33,612 nt of DNA from Candidatus Poribacteria bacterium (GTDB lineage: Bacteria; Poribacteria; WGA-4E; PCPOR2b): contig JAJDUM010000038.1 in NCBI GenBank assembly GCA_022826645.1, forward strand, positions 1 through 33,612, in the 5' to 3' direction. The stretch's first letter is position 1. The number at the start of each line of letters is the position of its first letter. The notes beneath the pieces were generated by a model. That model saw nothing but the letters and a program-made list of their open reading frames with translations. It searched no databases and was not told the DNA's origin. The position numbers were made by a program, and so were the translations under genes. This document shows, in pieces, positions 1 to 7,301 of this stretch.

Positions 1-2
1 TA

Positions 3-125
3 GAACGACAAGTCAATGCTTGGGTTGAAGAACGGAATCGAAAACAGGTCCGTGTCAACTGGCAGTTTACTCTCAATCACGCACGGCAGAAACTCATGCG
101 ATTTTATCATAACTTACAAACATAA
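3..125 (+). CDS. IS630-like transposase, C-terminal fragment (cut by window start)
   Basis: An open frame runs in from the window edge and stops at TAA 123-125. It encodes 40 residues, beginning ERQVNAWVEERNRK and continuing through VNWQFTLNHARQKL. This ending (a WVEERN stretch, then a W-x-F-T segment followed by A-R-x-K-L) is how I remember the C-terminus of many IS630-superfamily DDE transposases, which cut and paste DNA at TA targets. The catalytic residues lie outside the window, so the call rests on the tail alone. The hairpins that follow may be part of the element's right end. The MITE-like repeats elsewhere in the window also begin and end with TA, which fits this superfamily. Confidence 0.55.
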   Translation, partial: ERQVNAWVEERNRKQVRVNWQFTLNHARQKLMRFYHNLQT

Positions 126-130
126 TTTAT

Positions 131-161
131 TTGACACAGTACTAATGCTCTGTCAGATAAA
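131..161 (+). promoter_or_regulatory. Candidate sigma70-type promoter with internal inverted repeat
   Basis: TTGACA (131-136) is a perfect -35 consensus. GATAAA (156-161) is a four-of-six -10 match at a long 19-bp spacing. An inverted repeat, tgacacag (132-139) with ctctgtca (148-155), overlaps it and could be an operator or a hairpin. Transcription from here would start near 168, just before the cloverleaf at 172. The spacing and weak -10 keep confidence low. Confidence 0.3.
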
Positions 162-171
162 TGCTAATGGT

Positions 172-247
172 CCTGCTCGTTGTGGATTGACAAATCCACA
201 ACACCGCTGCAAGGCGGGCTTGGATATGGCTATCCAAGCCGAGCAGG
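172..247 (+). repeat. Cloverleaf palindrome (76 nt), candidate structured RNA or DNA element
   Basis: An 8-bp outer stem, cctgctcg (172-179) with cgagcagg (240-247), is perfect. It encloses three hairpins in direct succession: ttgtggatt/aatccacaa (180-201, loop gaca), ccgc/gcgg (204-217, loop tgcaag) and gcttggata/tatccaagc (218-239, loop tggc). Only two bases (202-203) are left outside stems or loops. The size resembles tRNA, but no T-loop sequence, conserved tRNA positions or plausible anticodon arm is present on either strand, so I do not call a tRNA. A promoter-like site lies upstream and a terminator-like hairpin downstream. The structure is directly visible; the function is unknown. Confidence 0.6.
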
Positions 248-271
248 GAGTGACTTGTTATAATTTGCATG

Positions 272-302
272 ACAGTGTACTAACCTATTGTGCTGTTTTT
301 TT
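272..302 (+). terminator. Rho-independent terminator-like hairpin
   Basis: acagtgtacta (272-282) pairs with tattgtgctgt (286-296) across the loop acc, giving ten of eleven pairs including three G-T wobbles, and runs into seven T residues (296-302). It could end a transcript carrying the cloverleaf or read-through from the transposase fragment. Between here and the protease start at 565 I see no gene, only a short palindrome, cacaattgtg, at about 323-332 and two similar cctcccg-ntaa-gg segments near 369-407. Confidence 0.5.
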
Positions 303-564
303 AGTTTATCGCCTACTCAAATACACAATTGTGTGATAAAATCCATAGCGGTCATGAATTTGGCTCTCCTCCCGTTAATGGAGTTGGGTGCACTACCTCC
401 CGCTAACGGTGCAATGGGCGAAACCGGCTAATGACCGATAAACTATGCGAGCATCATTGGTTGTAAAGTCTATCTCCCTTTTCAAGTCCGACCTTATATT
501 CCTAACATTTGCAGGAACGTGCAATCTATTAGCCATCATCTCTTTCCTCACAAAGCCGATTAGT

Positions 565-1398
565 ATGCAGAAAATACCTCGAATAACTCGATTCACCCTA
601 TGGATCACACTCATCGTAATGACCAGCAGCGGATTTTTCGGTTGCGCCGGAAGTATCAGCAACATCAACATCTTCACCGACGCACAGGAAGTCCAGCTTG
701 GAAAACAATTCTCCCGTCAGATCGAACAAGACATGAAGATATACACGGATCCGGTTGTAACCGCGTATATCGATCAACTCGGCCAACACCTCGCAAACCA
801 CTCCCAACGACAGAACATCACATACCACTTTAAAGTGGTAAACACCGACGTTGTCAATGCCTTCGCAGTGCCGGGCGGATATCTCTATGTCAATATTGGA
901 CTCATCCGCGCCGCAGCAAACGAATCCGAGTTAGCCGGGGTGATCGGCCATGAAATCGGACATGTGGTCGGTAAACACGGCGTAAAACAGATGACCCGAC
1001 AACTCGGTCTCACGGCTGTAGCGCAACTGGCACTCGGAGAAAACCAAAGCGAACTCAAGCAGATGGTCGCCAATCTGGCTGCGAACGGTGTCCTAATGAA
1101 ATACAGTCGTGATGCTGAAAGAGAAGCGGATAAGTACGCCGTCCAAGAGATGTATGACGCTGGCATCGACCCCGAAGGCATGGCGACCTTTTTTGAGAAA
1201 CTGCTCAACCTCCAAAAAGGAAAACCGTCGAGACTCAAACAGCTATTCTCGACGCACCCTCCAACGACTGAACGGATTGCCGCCGTGAGATCGAATATAG
1301 CCAAACTACCCCGAAAATCTAATCTGAAGAACGATTCAAGACGTTTTCACCAAATCAAAAAACGGCTGCCACCACCCTCAAATTATCGGGGTCGGTAG
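565..1398 (+). CDS. M48-family zinc metalloprotease, predicted lipoprotein
   Basis: Secreted or periplasmic peptidase of the M48 family (relatives include BepA/YfgC and LoiP, which act in envelope quality control). The zinc-binding HEIGH motif is at residues 129-133, and the third-ligand segment EREAD places the Glu ligand at residue 187. I chose ATG 565 over the upstream ATG 445 because it begins a classic lipoprotein signal: positive residues, a hydrophobic stretch, and a lipobox ending GFFGC with Cys27. The 445 start would bury this behind a second hydrophobic segment. Neither start has a clear ribosome-binding site. The protein has 277 residues, so it is essentially the catalytic domain without BepA-type TPR repeats. 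Its stop codon falls inside a dispersed repeat (1391-1516), suggesting that the repeat redefined the C-terminus. Cleavage substrate unknown. Confidence 0.85.
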   Translation: MQKIPRITRFTLWITLIVMTSSGFFGCAGSISNINIFTDAQEVQLGKQFSRQIEQDMKIYTDPVVTAYIDQLGQHLANHSQRQNITYHFKVVNTDVVNAFAVPGGYLYVNIGLIRAAANESELAGVIGHEIGHVVGKHGVKQMTRQLGLTAVAQLALGENQSELKQMVANLAANGVLMKYSRDAEREADKYAVQEMYDAGIDPEGMATFFEKLLNLQKGKPSRLKQLFSTHPPTTERIAAVRSNIAKLPRKSNLKNDSRRFHQIKKRLPPPSNYRGR

Positions 1399-1516
1399 GT
1401 GCGGTTTCCTAACCGCACCGGTGCCGACTTAGCCTGTCCCGATTCATCGAGACAGGCGGAACGGGACTCGATAAATCCCGATTTGAAGTGTCTCACTAAT
1501 TCTAAGCCCCACCGTA
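1391..1516. repeat. 5'-truncated copy of MITE-like family 1
   Basis: It shares the ggtgcggtt/aaccgcacc hairpin and the right end (gtgtct-c-actaattctaag) with the complete copies at 22961-23119 and 23352-23492. The left terminal repeat is missing. An inner hairpin gcctgtc/gacaggc is also present. It overlaps the last codons of the upstream protease gene. Confidence 0.6.
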
Positions 1517-1552
1517 ATAACAAACAATCAACGAACAAAAGGAATCCATGGA

Positions 1553-2725
1553 ATGCGCTGGTCTCTACCAATTTTAAGCGTAGTTCTTATCACCCTACTA
1601 TTCTCCTCGGACGCCCCCGGATTTATCTATCGAGAGTTTACCATCCAAGAGATTATTGATGGCAGCACCAACATCGCGTTTGGAAAAATCAAAAGCATCG
1701 ATACCAAGCGAATGAACGCCATCATTGAGGTCGAGGAAGACCTCAAAGGGCAAAAACTTGACCAAATTAAACTCAACATCGCCACCGGTTGGTATGTCCG
1801 AGGGAGTTCCCCGCAGAAAATGATTGATCTACTCAAGGTCGATATGCCCCTCATCGTATTTTACCAACAGACGTATGTTGTCGAAGGACTTGGCTATTTT
1901 GATGGAACGTGGTATAGAAACCGCACGAGAGATCCTGAAGACTGGTGGATATTTACTCATCTGTGTCCCTATATGGAGCGGACATTCGATGGGCAAACTA
2001 TGGAGTTCCGAGAAGTTATCCGAGCGATTCTTGCAGGTGAGCGGTGGGTTGGTGCCCCGGAAGATGCCTTGAAAATATTGACCTTGACGGGAAATACTGA
2101 AGCCATGCCGTCTGATAGCCCCATTCCTGTGCCGACCAACACCGTTAGTTACGAATATAACGCCATCCGAGCGGTCCGTACTGTCGGTGACAGAACGATG
2201 GCTTATGAGGCAACCCGAGATCGTTTGCTGCCCGGCTTAGACGAGGTGGAGATATTATGGATCGGACACCGTGAGATCGCTTACCGTGGTTACCAACTCA
2301 ACGAAGTTGCAGAGAAGAAAATCCAAGCCTTCGTCGAAAACGGCGGGATTGCCATCGTGAGCGGTCAAGATGCTGACCGCGAAAAGCTATTTGAAATCGG
2401 TTGGCTACCGGGAAGTTTGAACGGTGTTGAGCGAAAACCTACTCAGGATTTTACCGTAACCGAGCAAGGGCAGAAACTCTTCGCTGAACCGAATGAGGTG
2501 CGATCCGGGGATCTGTATATCGACGATACGTGGACGGATTGGGACGACGGCTTTCAAGTCTTGGCGACCTCCAATAACGGAAAAGATCTGCTTATTGGTG
2601 TGCGAAAACACGGCAAAGGTATGTACATCATCACAAGCCTCCGCAATGATAATCGGTACACCGTTGAGAACAACAAGAAACTGATCGAGAATATCATCCA
2701 CTTCGCCGTCAATCAGATTCCATAG
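1553..2725 (+). CDS. Secreted protein of unknown function
   Basis: 390 residues that I do not recognise as a named family. The N-terminus (MRWSLPILSVVLITLLFSS) is a convincing signal peptide, cleaved near residues 19-23. Residues about 25-110 read as a beta-rich domain (FTIQEIIDGSTNIAFGKI, then a VEVEEDLKGQ-like stretch). Residues about 195-390 resemble a flavodoxin/class-I-glutaminase-like fold: EILWIGHREI, then KKIQAFVENGGIAIVSGQD, then a final KHGKGMYIITSL and NIIHFAVNQ. That pattern is common in secreted ThuA/DUF4159-type proteins that lack catalytic residues. This fold suggestion is inference. AAAGGA at 1537-1542 supports the 1553 start. It stands alone, 36 bp after a repeat remnant. Confidence 0.75.
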   Translation: MRWSLPILSVVLITLLFSSDAPGFIYREFTIQEIIDGSTNIAFGKIKSIDTKRMNAIIEVEEDLKGQKLDQIKLNIATGWYVRGSSPQKMIDLLKVDMPLIVFYQQTYVVEGLGYFDGTWYRNRTRDPEDWWIFTHLCPYMERTFDGQTMEFREVIRAILAGERWVGAPEDALKILTLTGNTEAMPSDSPIPVPTNTVSYEYNAIRAVRTVGDRTMAYEATRDRLLPGLDEVEILWIGHREIAYRGYQLNEVAEKKIQAFVENGGIAIVSGQDADREKLFEIGWLPGSLNGVERKPTQDFTVTEQGQKLFAEPNEVRSGDLYIDDTWTDWDDGFQVLATSNNGKDLLIGVRKHGKGMYIITSLRNDNRYTVENNKKLIENIIHFAVNQIP

Positions 2726-2915
2726 CGATCCCCTCCACACTCACGGAGCTTCACCGGCTCCCTTTCTCACCCGCTCACTTTCATTCAATCCAACCTATGT
2801 TACCGGGGACTGTAACCCTCTGCCTCACGTTTCACGCATCATGGGGGAACCTACTCGACGGTGATTTTTCCTTGAGATCTAAAGCAACCTATGCTACACT
2901 CTCATATCCTTTAAT

Positions 2916-3093
2916 TATGGTGAATTATAGAAATAAGTAAACATTGCCTATAACTCCGACCTTCGAGAGGTTTCCAAAGCCCCCCTGACAAGTGGCACAT
3001 CCCGATAAAATCGGGGGAGGGGCTAGGGGGGTTGGGGATTTAGGGGGTTGGCTGTGCAGTGGGAATGTCTAAGTAATTGTAAAATCTACCATA
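2916..3093. repeat. MITE-like family 1 element, copy with terminal inverted repeats
   Basis: The left end tatggtgaattatagaaat (from 2916) and the right end, which reads ..taaaatctaccata to 3093, are imperfect inverted repeats of about 30 bp (roughly 22 matches by eye). Both ends carry TA. The centre differs from the other copies: it is G-rich (..gggggaggggctagggggg..) with a cccgat/atcggg inverted repeat. The gap 2726-3153 otherwise holds no gene; near 2820 there is a fragment, cacgtttcacgcatcatg, similar to sequence just before 7302. Confidence 0.55.
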
Positions 3094-3153
3094 AGTATAA
3101 TGACTCCCCAAATCTGGCTGCACATGCGACACGCTTAAATTAGACAGCAATCA

Positions 3154-4458
3154 ATGACCCCAACAAACAAACTCACCTCACTCTCCTTGCTCCTGTTCCT
3201 TTTAGCCACCAGCAGCGTCTGTGCGCAGTGGTTACTTGTGCCGATGGATCATACACAAGTCAACCATCTGAAGGCTTACGGATTGACCTACTGGACGCTG
3301 GAACTCCCTCGCGAATATGAGGCAAGATGGCTCTTGAACTATCGCGGCGGCTCCTTCCTTCTGAACGATTCCCCGGATGTGCAACTGAAAGCGCAAGTGA
3401 TGGGGGTCAGTTTCCAGCCAATATCCGCCGCCGAATACGGTGCAATCCAAGCCGAAATGGATAACAATAATATGGACGAGATCTTGCTGGAAAAGGCGCC
3501 CAAGATCGCCGTATATGCACCATCGGACGATTCGCCCTACCGAGATCCATGGGATGATGCCGTGAAAATCGCCCTCAAATATGCGGAAATCCCTTACGAT
3601 ACCATCTGGGATAGAGAGGTCGAAGCCGGTGTGCTGTTCACTGACCAGTACGATTGGCTGCATCTGCATCATGAAGATTTCACGGGGCAGCACGGAAAAT
3701 TCTATGGCGCCTACAGAGGGCAGGTTTGGTATCAACAACGTAAGCATCTCTTTGAGGGGGCTGCGGCGGAGGCAGGATTCAATAGTGTACCGAGACACAA
3801 AGCGTACATCACCCAGCTAATCCAAGATTACATCGTCAAAGGCGGATTTCTTTTCGCCATGTGTTCTGCGCCAGAAACGTTGGATATTGCCCTCTCGACA
3901 AGTGGGGGAAACGTCGACATCGTTTCCCCAGAACTCGACGGGACCCCACTCGATCCGGGCTATCAATCCCAACTCAGTTTTGATAAAACCTTTGCCTTTG
4001 AGCAGTTTGTCCTCTACCCCAACCCAAATCGGTACGAATTTTCAAATATCGATAATCCCAAACCCGAGCTCAACCCCCTCTCTGGTCTGGAGGACTTCGT
4101 CCTGTTTGAGTTTGCCGCCAAGCATGACCCTATCCCCACGATGCTCACCCAAAATCATGTGAATCAGGTGCGTGGATTCCTCGGACAGACCACATCATTC
4201 AACAAAAGCACCATCCGCGATACCATCACAATCATGGGGGACATCGAAGGTACCCGATACGCCAAATATATTCACGGCAAGTTGGGGAAGGGAACCTTCA
4301 CCTTTCTCGGTGGACATGATCCAGAGGACTATCGCCACCTCGTCGGAGAGGGGAGGGTCCCAACCAACTTAGATCTCCATAAACATTCACCGGGCTATCG
4401 GCTCATCCTGAATAACATCCTGTTCCCCGCCGCAAAGAAAAAACCGCAGAAGACCTGA
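3154..4458 (+). CDS. Secreted protein resembling Bacteroidetes 'asparagine synthetase B'-labelled proteins
   Basis: 434 residues with a signal peptide (LTSLSLLLFLLATSSVCAQ, cleavage near 24-25). The mature start WLLVPMDHTQVNHLKAYGLT, followed by TYWTLELPREYEARWLLNYR and RGGSFLL, matches from memory a family in Bacteroidetes genomes often labelled asparagine synthetase B. Nothing here supports that activity: there is no N-terminal Cys glutaminase and no PP-loop SGGxDS ATP site. The middle (KIAVYAPSDDSPYRDPWDDA, then YDWLHLHHEDFTGQ, then KGGFLFAMCSAPETLD) looks like a glutaminase/ThuA-like alpha-beta domain, with Cys in an MCSAP context. I would annotate it as a conserved secreted protein of unknown function. 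The start was chosen for the signal peptide; no strong ribosome-binding site is seen. Confidence 0.75.
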   Translation: MTPTNKLTSLSLLLFLLATSSVCAQWLLVPMDHTQVNHLKAYGLTYWTLELPREYEARWLLNYRGGSFLLNDSPDVQLKAQVMGVSFQPISAAEYGAIQAEMDNNNMDEILLEKAPKIAVYAPSDDSPYRDPWDDAVKIALKYAEIPYDTIWDREVEAGVLFTDQYDWLHLHHEDFTGQHGKFYGAYRGQVWYQQRKHLFEGAAAEAGFNSVPRHKAYITQLIQDYIVKGGFLFAMCSAPETLDIALSTSGGNVDIVSPELDGTPLDPGYQSQLSFDKTFAFEQFVLYPNPNRYEFSNIDNPKPELNPLSGLEDFVLFEFAAKHDPIPTMLTQNHVNQVRGFLGQTTSFNKSTIRDTITIMGDIEGTRYAKYIHGKLGKGTFTFLGGHDPEDYRHLVGEGRVPTNLDLHKHSPGYRLILNNILFPAAKKKPQKT

Positions 4459-4509
4459 AATGTAAGCAAACCGTGACACATCAACCTTGCACATAGAAAG
4501 GAAGATACG

Positions 4510-4917
4510 ATGCGATACTTTTTCCACAAAGAAGATGCAGAGGTCGTTCGGATTGGAGGCGAAGCACCACGCACGCTCTATACCTGTATTGAACCCAAGA
4601 CAACGAATACCGAACATTTTTCGATGGGGTTAGAAGAAATTGACCCTCACAGCGAAATCCCATGGCATTCCCACGCCGACGCAGAGGAGATCATCTTTGT
4701 GTATGGCGGACAAGGCGTAGGATATGTCGCCGATGAAATCGCAGACCTGACACCGGGAACAGTGATCTACCTGCCCCCGAAGGTCGAACACCGCTTTGTC
4801 AACACAGGCGATACACCGCTCTGGATTACATGGGCACTCTCTCCGCCCGGCTTCGAGACCCAAATTCGGCAAGTTGCCGATGGATCTGCCGGGATGGAAG
4901 TCTTCAGTGAAGCGTGA
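4510..4917 (+). CDS. Small cupin-domain protein
   Basis: A 135-residue single-domain cupin (beta-barrel fold). Motif 1 is HSEIPWHSHADAEEIIFVYG: the His residues of the HSH pair and the Glu of EEI are the expected metal ligands. Motif 2 is LTPGTVIYLPPKVEHRFVNT, with PPKVEH supplying the fourth His. The metal and substrate cannot be told from sequence; small stand-alone cupins include isomerases, dioxygenases and sugar-binding proteins. AGAAAGGAAG at 4495-4504 is a good ribosome-binding site. It lies 51 bp after the secreted protein gene and 31 bp before the methyltransferase, but the composition changes at the methyltransferase, so I do not take the latter as the same operon. Confidence 0.85.
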   Translation: MRYFFHKEDAEVVRIGGEAPRTLYTCIEPKTTNTEHFSMGLEEIDPHSEIPWHSHADAEEIIFVYGGQGVGYVADEIADLTPGTVIYLPPKVEHRFVNTGDTPLWITWALSPPGFETQIRQVADGSAGMEVFSEA

Positions 4918-4948
4918 GATGTAATGCCTAAAACGTGAGGAGTAATAA

Positions 4949-6109
4949 GTGCTAGCAAATGTTCAGCAAAAATCCGATAAAATCTTCGCCGATTTTTTTG
5001 CAGGAATTGGTTTGATGAGGCTAGGGCTGGAACGACAAGGTTGGTCTGTCTCCTTTGCTAATGATATTGATCCTCAGAAATATGAGATGTACAAAGGGAA
5101 TTTCTGGGATGCCGATACTCATTTTCTCTTAGAAGACATTCACAATCTTTCCGCTGAAGATATCCCGACTATTAATTTGGCTACTGCTTCCTTTCCTTGC
5201 AACGATCTATCGTTGGCTGGTGGGTACTCTGGCCTAAATGGCAAACACTCATCCGTTTTTTGGGAATTTATTCGTATTCTGGAAGAAATGGAGAAACGTA
5301 AACCTCCTCTCGTTTTACTAGAGAATGTCCCTGGATTTCTTACGTCACATAAAGGGGCTGATTTCAAGGAGGCCTTACTTGCGTTAAACCGTTTAGGATA
5401 CAGTGTTGATACAATTATGTTAAATGCGGCGAATTTTGTGCCCCAAAGCAGACAGCGTCTTTTTGTATTTGGGCTTCTTGATGATTGTTTGAAAGTACAC
5501 GAATCAATAGGAACACCGCATTTTTGGGGCGAAGTTAGACCTAAGGCGTTGTTTGATTTCATTTCCAGACATCCAGAGATTCAATGGAGCATACACGATT
5601 TCCCAGCACCTGGGTCAAGAAAAACAACGCTTGAGGTAATCCTTGAAGATCTTCCTGAGAACTCATCAGTATGGTGGAGTCCAGAACGCGCAGCATATCT
5701 TCTCAATCAGATGAGTCCGCGGCACCGGGCGATAGCGGATCAGATGATAACCAAATCAGAGTGGTCTTATGGAACAGTTTTTCGTCGTATGCGAAAAGGC
5801 AGATCGATGGCAGAGTTAAGGACGGATGGTTTAGCAGGTTGCCTACGCACACCACGAGGAGGAAGTGGCAGACAAATTCTGTTTAAGGCTGGAAGAGGGA
5901 AATACTTTGCAAGGCTACTTACACCTCGCGAGTGTTCACGGTTGATGGGTGCAGATGATTACACCATATCTGTTCCTCTTAACCAAGCACTATGGGGGTT
6001 TGGTGATGCTGTTTGTGTGCCTGTGATTGCTTGGATAGCTGAAAATGTTCTCAATCCCTTCATTGAAAAATTGGGCGTTCAGGAACCACAAACTGTTTAT
6101 AAAATTTAA
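4949..6109 (+). CDS. DNA (cytosine-5) methyltransferase
   Basis: 386 residues, a single-chain C5 methyltransferase that transfers a methyl group from SAM to cytosine. Motif I is FAGIG (17-21); motif IV is PCND with catalytic Cys84; motif VI is ENV (125-127); motif VIII is QSRQR (166-170). A target-recognition region covers about 200-310, then LLTPRECSRLMG (motif IX) and a variant motif X, GFGDAVCVPVIAWIAENVL. The residue after the PC pair is Asn rather than the usual Gln, a mild deviation. GTG 4949 is preceded by gtgaggag (4935-4942), a fair ribosome-binding site. The gene and the next one are visibly AT-richer than their neighbours, which suggests horizontal gain. Pairing with the DUF4928-like gene suggests a type II restriction-modification system. 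Recognition sequence unknown. Confidence 0.93.
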   Translation: MLANVQQKSDKIFADFFAGIGLMRLGLERQGWSVSFANDIDPQKYEMYKGNFWDADTHFLLEDIHNLSAEDIPTINLATASFPCNDLSLAGGYSGLNGKHSSVFWEFIRILEEMEKRKPPLVLLENVPGFLTSHKGADFKEALLALNRLGYSVDTIMLNAANFVPQSRQRLFVFGLLDDCLKVHESIGTPHFWGEVRPKALFDFISRHPEIQWSIHDFPAPGSRKTTLEVILEDLPENSSVWWSPERAAYLLNQMSPRHRAIADQMITKSEWSYGTVFRRMRKGRSMAELRTDGLAGCLRTPRGGSGRQILFKAGRGKYFARLLTPRECSRLMGADDYTISVPLNQALWGFGDAVCVPVIAWIAENVLNPFIEKLGVQEPQTVYKI

Positions 6110-6264
6110 TAAAGATACCTGATGATCTTACATTGGTAAACTGACAGAATACAATGTTAGCAATCAAGGGAAAAAGATCCCATCTCAAAAAGACAATTTT
6201 TTTCTATGGTTGCCGGTATGTGTCTGCAGAGATGTAATGTGCTAAGCAAGGAGATAGAAAATTA

Positions 6265-7209
6265 GTGAATACTGAAGTTGAACGAATTAAGCAAGACAGC
6301 TTTGAAATACTGTATAAATGGATTGAGTCTTGTAGGCGGCGTGGAACAATATCTCGGAATACGGTTGCTGTAGGAATCGTAGTTCTAGATCACTTACGCC
6401 GAAACTGTCCTGTTTCAAGAACCGATGTCATATCAGAAGGAGGAGAGGTGAAAGGGGCACGGGCAGGACTCGGAAAAATATTGGGCAATTATGGTGTCAG
6501 TAGTAAGTATCTGAAGGAGGTTACGACACGCCAAGCTCCTCAAGATGGTCAAAAGCTGTTTGAATGGTTTAATTGGGGAAGAAAATTAGCGATTCTTCCC
6601 GATCAAGAACGAGACAATTTGCTAACAGATTTAATTGAGGAGGTGGCAAAATTAGCTAAGGAATGGCTTAGACGACATAACCTTAAACTGGAGTTTAATC
6701 GAAGACACGCGCCAACGGCTTGGATCCGTGTTATTCTGGAGAATGCAAGGGGGAACTCCGGTGGCGTGGTTGAGCAACACCTTGTGGGAGCGAAATTGGA
6801 AAGGCGACACATGGACATAGCTGTGCCGAATCATCCAGTTCATGCCGCCGATAGACAAACAGACCGTGATGGAGACTTTACAGTTGCACAAACGGTCTAT
6901 CACGTAACTGCAACGCCATCAAGGCGTGTTATCCAGAGATGTGCTAACAACGTAAAAGTGGGGCAGTTTCCAGTACTTCTCGTTCCAAGCGATCAAGAAT
7001 ACAGGGCCAAAGCCCTTGCACAAGACGAGGGGGTTGAAGAAGATATAACCATCATTTCGATAGAAGGATTTGTAGCACTAAACATCATTGAAATCGCTAC
7101 TGAAAACAGGACTAATTTCTTTGGTGTCTTGCAAGAGATCGTTGAAATTTATAATAAGCGATTAAGTCAAGTCGAGACAGATCTATCCCTCCAGATTGAA
7201 GTTCATTAA
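6265..7209 (+). CDS. DUF4928-family protein, probable restriction partner of the methyltransferase
   Basis: 314 residues. The C-terminal half (GGVVEQHLVGAKLERRH, then NHPVHAADRQTDRDGDF, then VYHVTATPSRRVIQRC, then the final LQEIVEIYNKRLSQVETDLS) matches my memory of the DUF4928 family, whose members often sit beside C5 methyltransferases. Residues 204-218 hold a GDF-x7-HVTATP pattern, reminiscent of a PD-(D/E)xK nuclease core in which Glu-x-Lys has become His-x-Thr. The nuclease role is inference. The N-terminal 130 residues are helical and charged and could bind DNA. GTG 6265 has aaggaga at 6248-6254. The 155-bp gap after the methyltransferase is AT-rich and holds no gene; it could carry a control signal. 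Base composition matches the methyltransferase, not the helicase downstream. Confidence 0.8.
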   Translation: MNTEVERIKQDSFEILYKWIESCRRRGTISRNTVAVGIVVLDHLRRNCPVSRTDVISEGGEVKGARAGLGKILGNYGVSSKYLKEVTTRQAPQDGQKLFEWFNWGRKLAILPDQERDNLLTDLIEEVAKLAKEWLRRHNLKLEFNRRHAPTAWIRVILENARGNSGGVVEQHLVGAKLERRHMDIAVPNHPVHAADRQTDRDGDFTVAQTVYHVTATPSRRVIQRCANNVKVGQFPVLLVPSDQEYRAKALAQDEGVEEDITIISIEGFVALNIIEIATENRTNFFGVLQEIVEIYNKRLSQVETDLSLQIEVH

Positions 7210-7301
7210 CACTCTCCACAAGACCAACTTTGTAAAATCAAGATGTGCCATATTACCAACAGTCTAGGGATTATATTATTGCATATTACGTTTCACGAAT
7301 A

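Noticed and set aside
172..247. tRNA gene
   Set aside because: Size and fold suggest it, but the conserved T-loop, D-loop and anticodon features are absent on both strands, and the stems are 8-9 bp palindromes.
16..336. Open frame of 106 codons
   Set aside because: It runs over the transposase tail, the cloverleaf and the terminator-like hairpin and has no plausible ribosome-binding site or protein-like composition.
1399..1659. Open frame of 86 codons
   Set aside because: It lies in the repeat remnant and overlaps the signal peptide coding region of the 1553 gene; no family resemblance.
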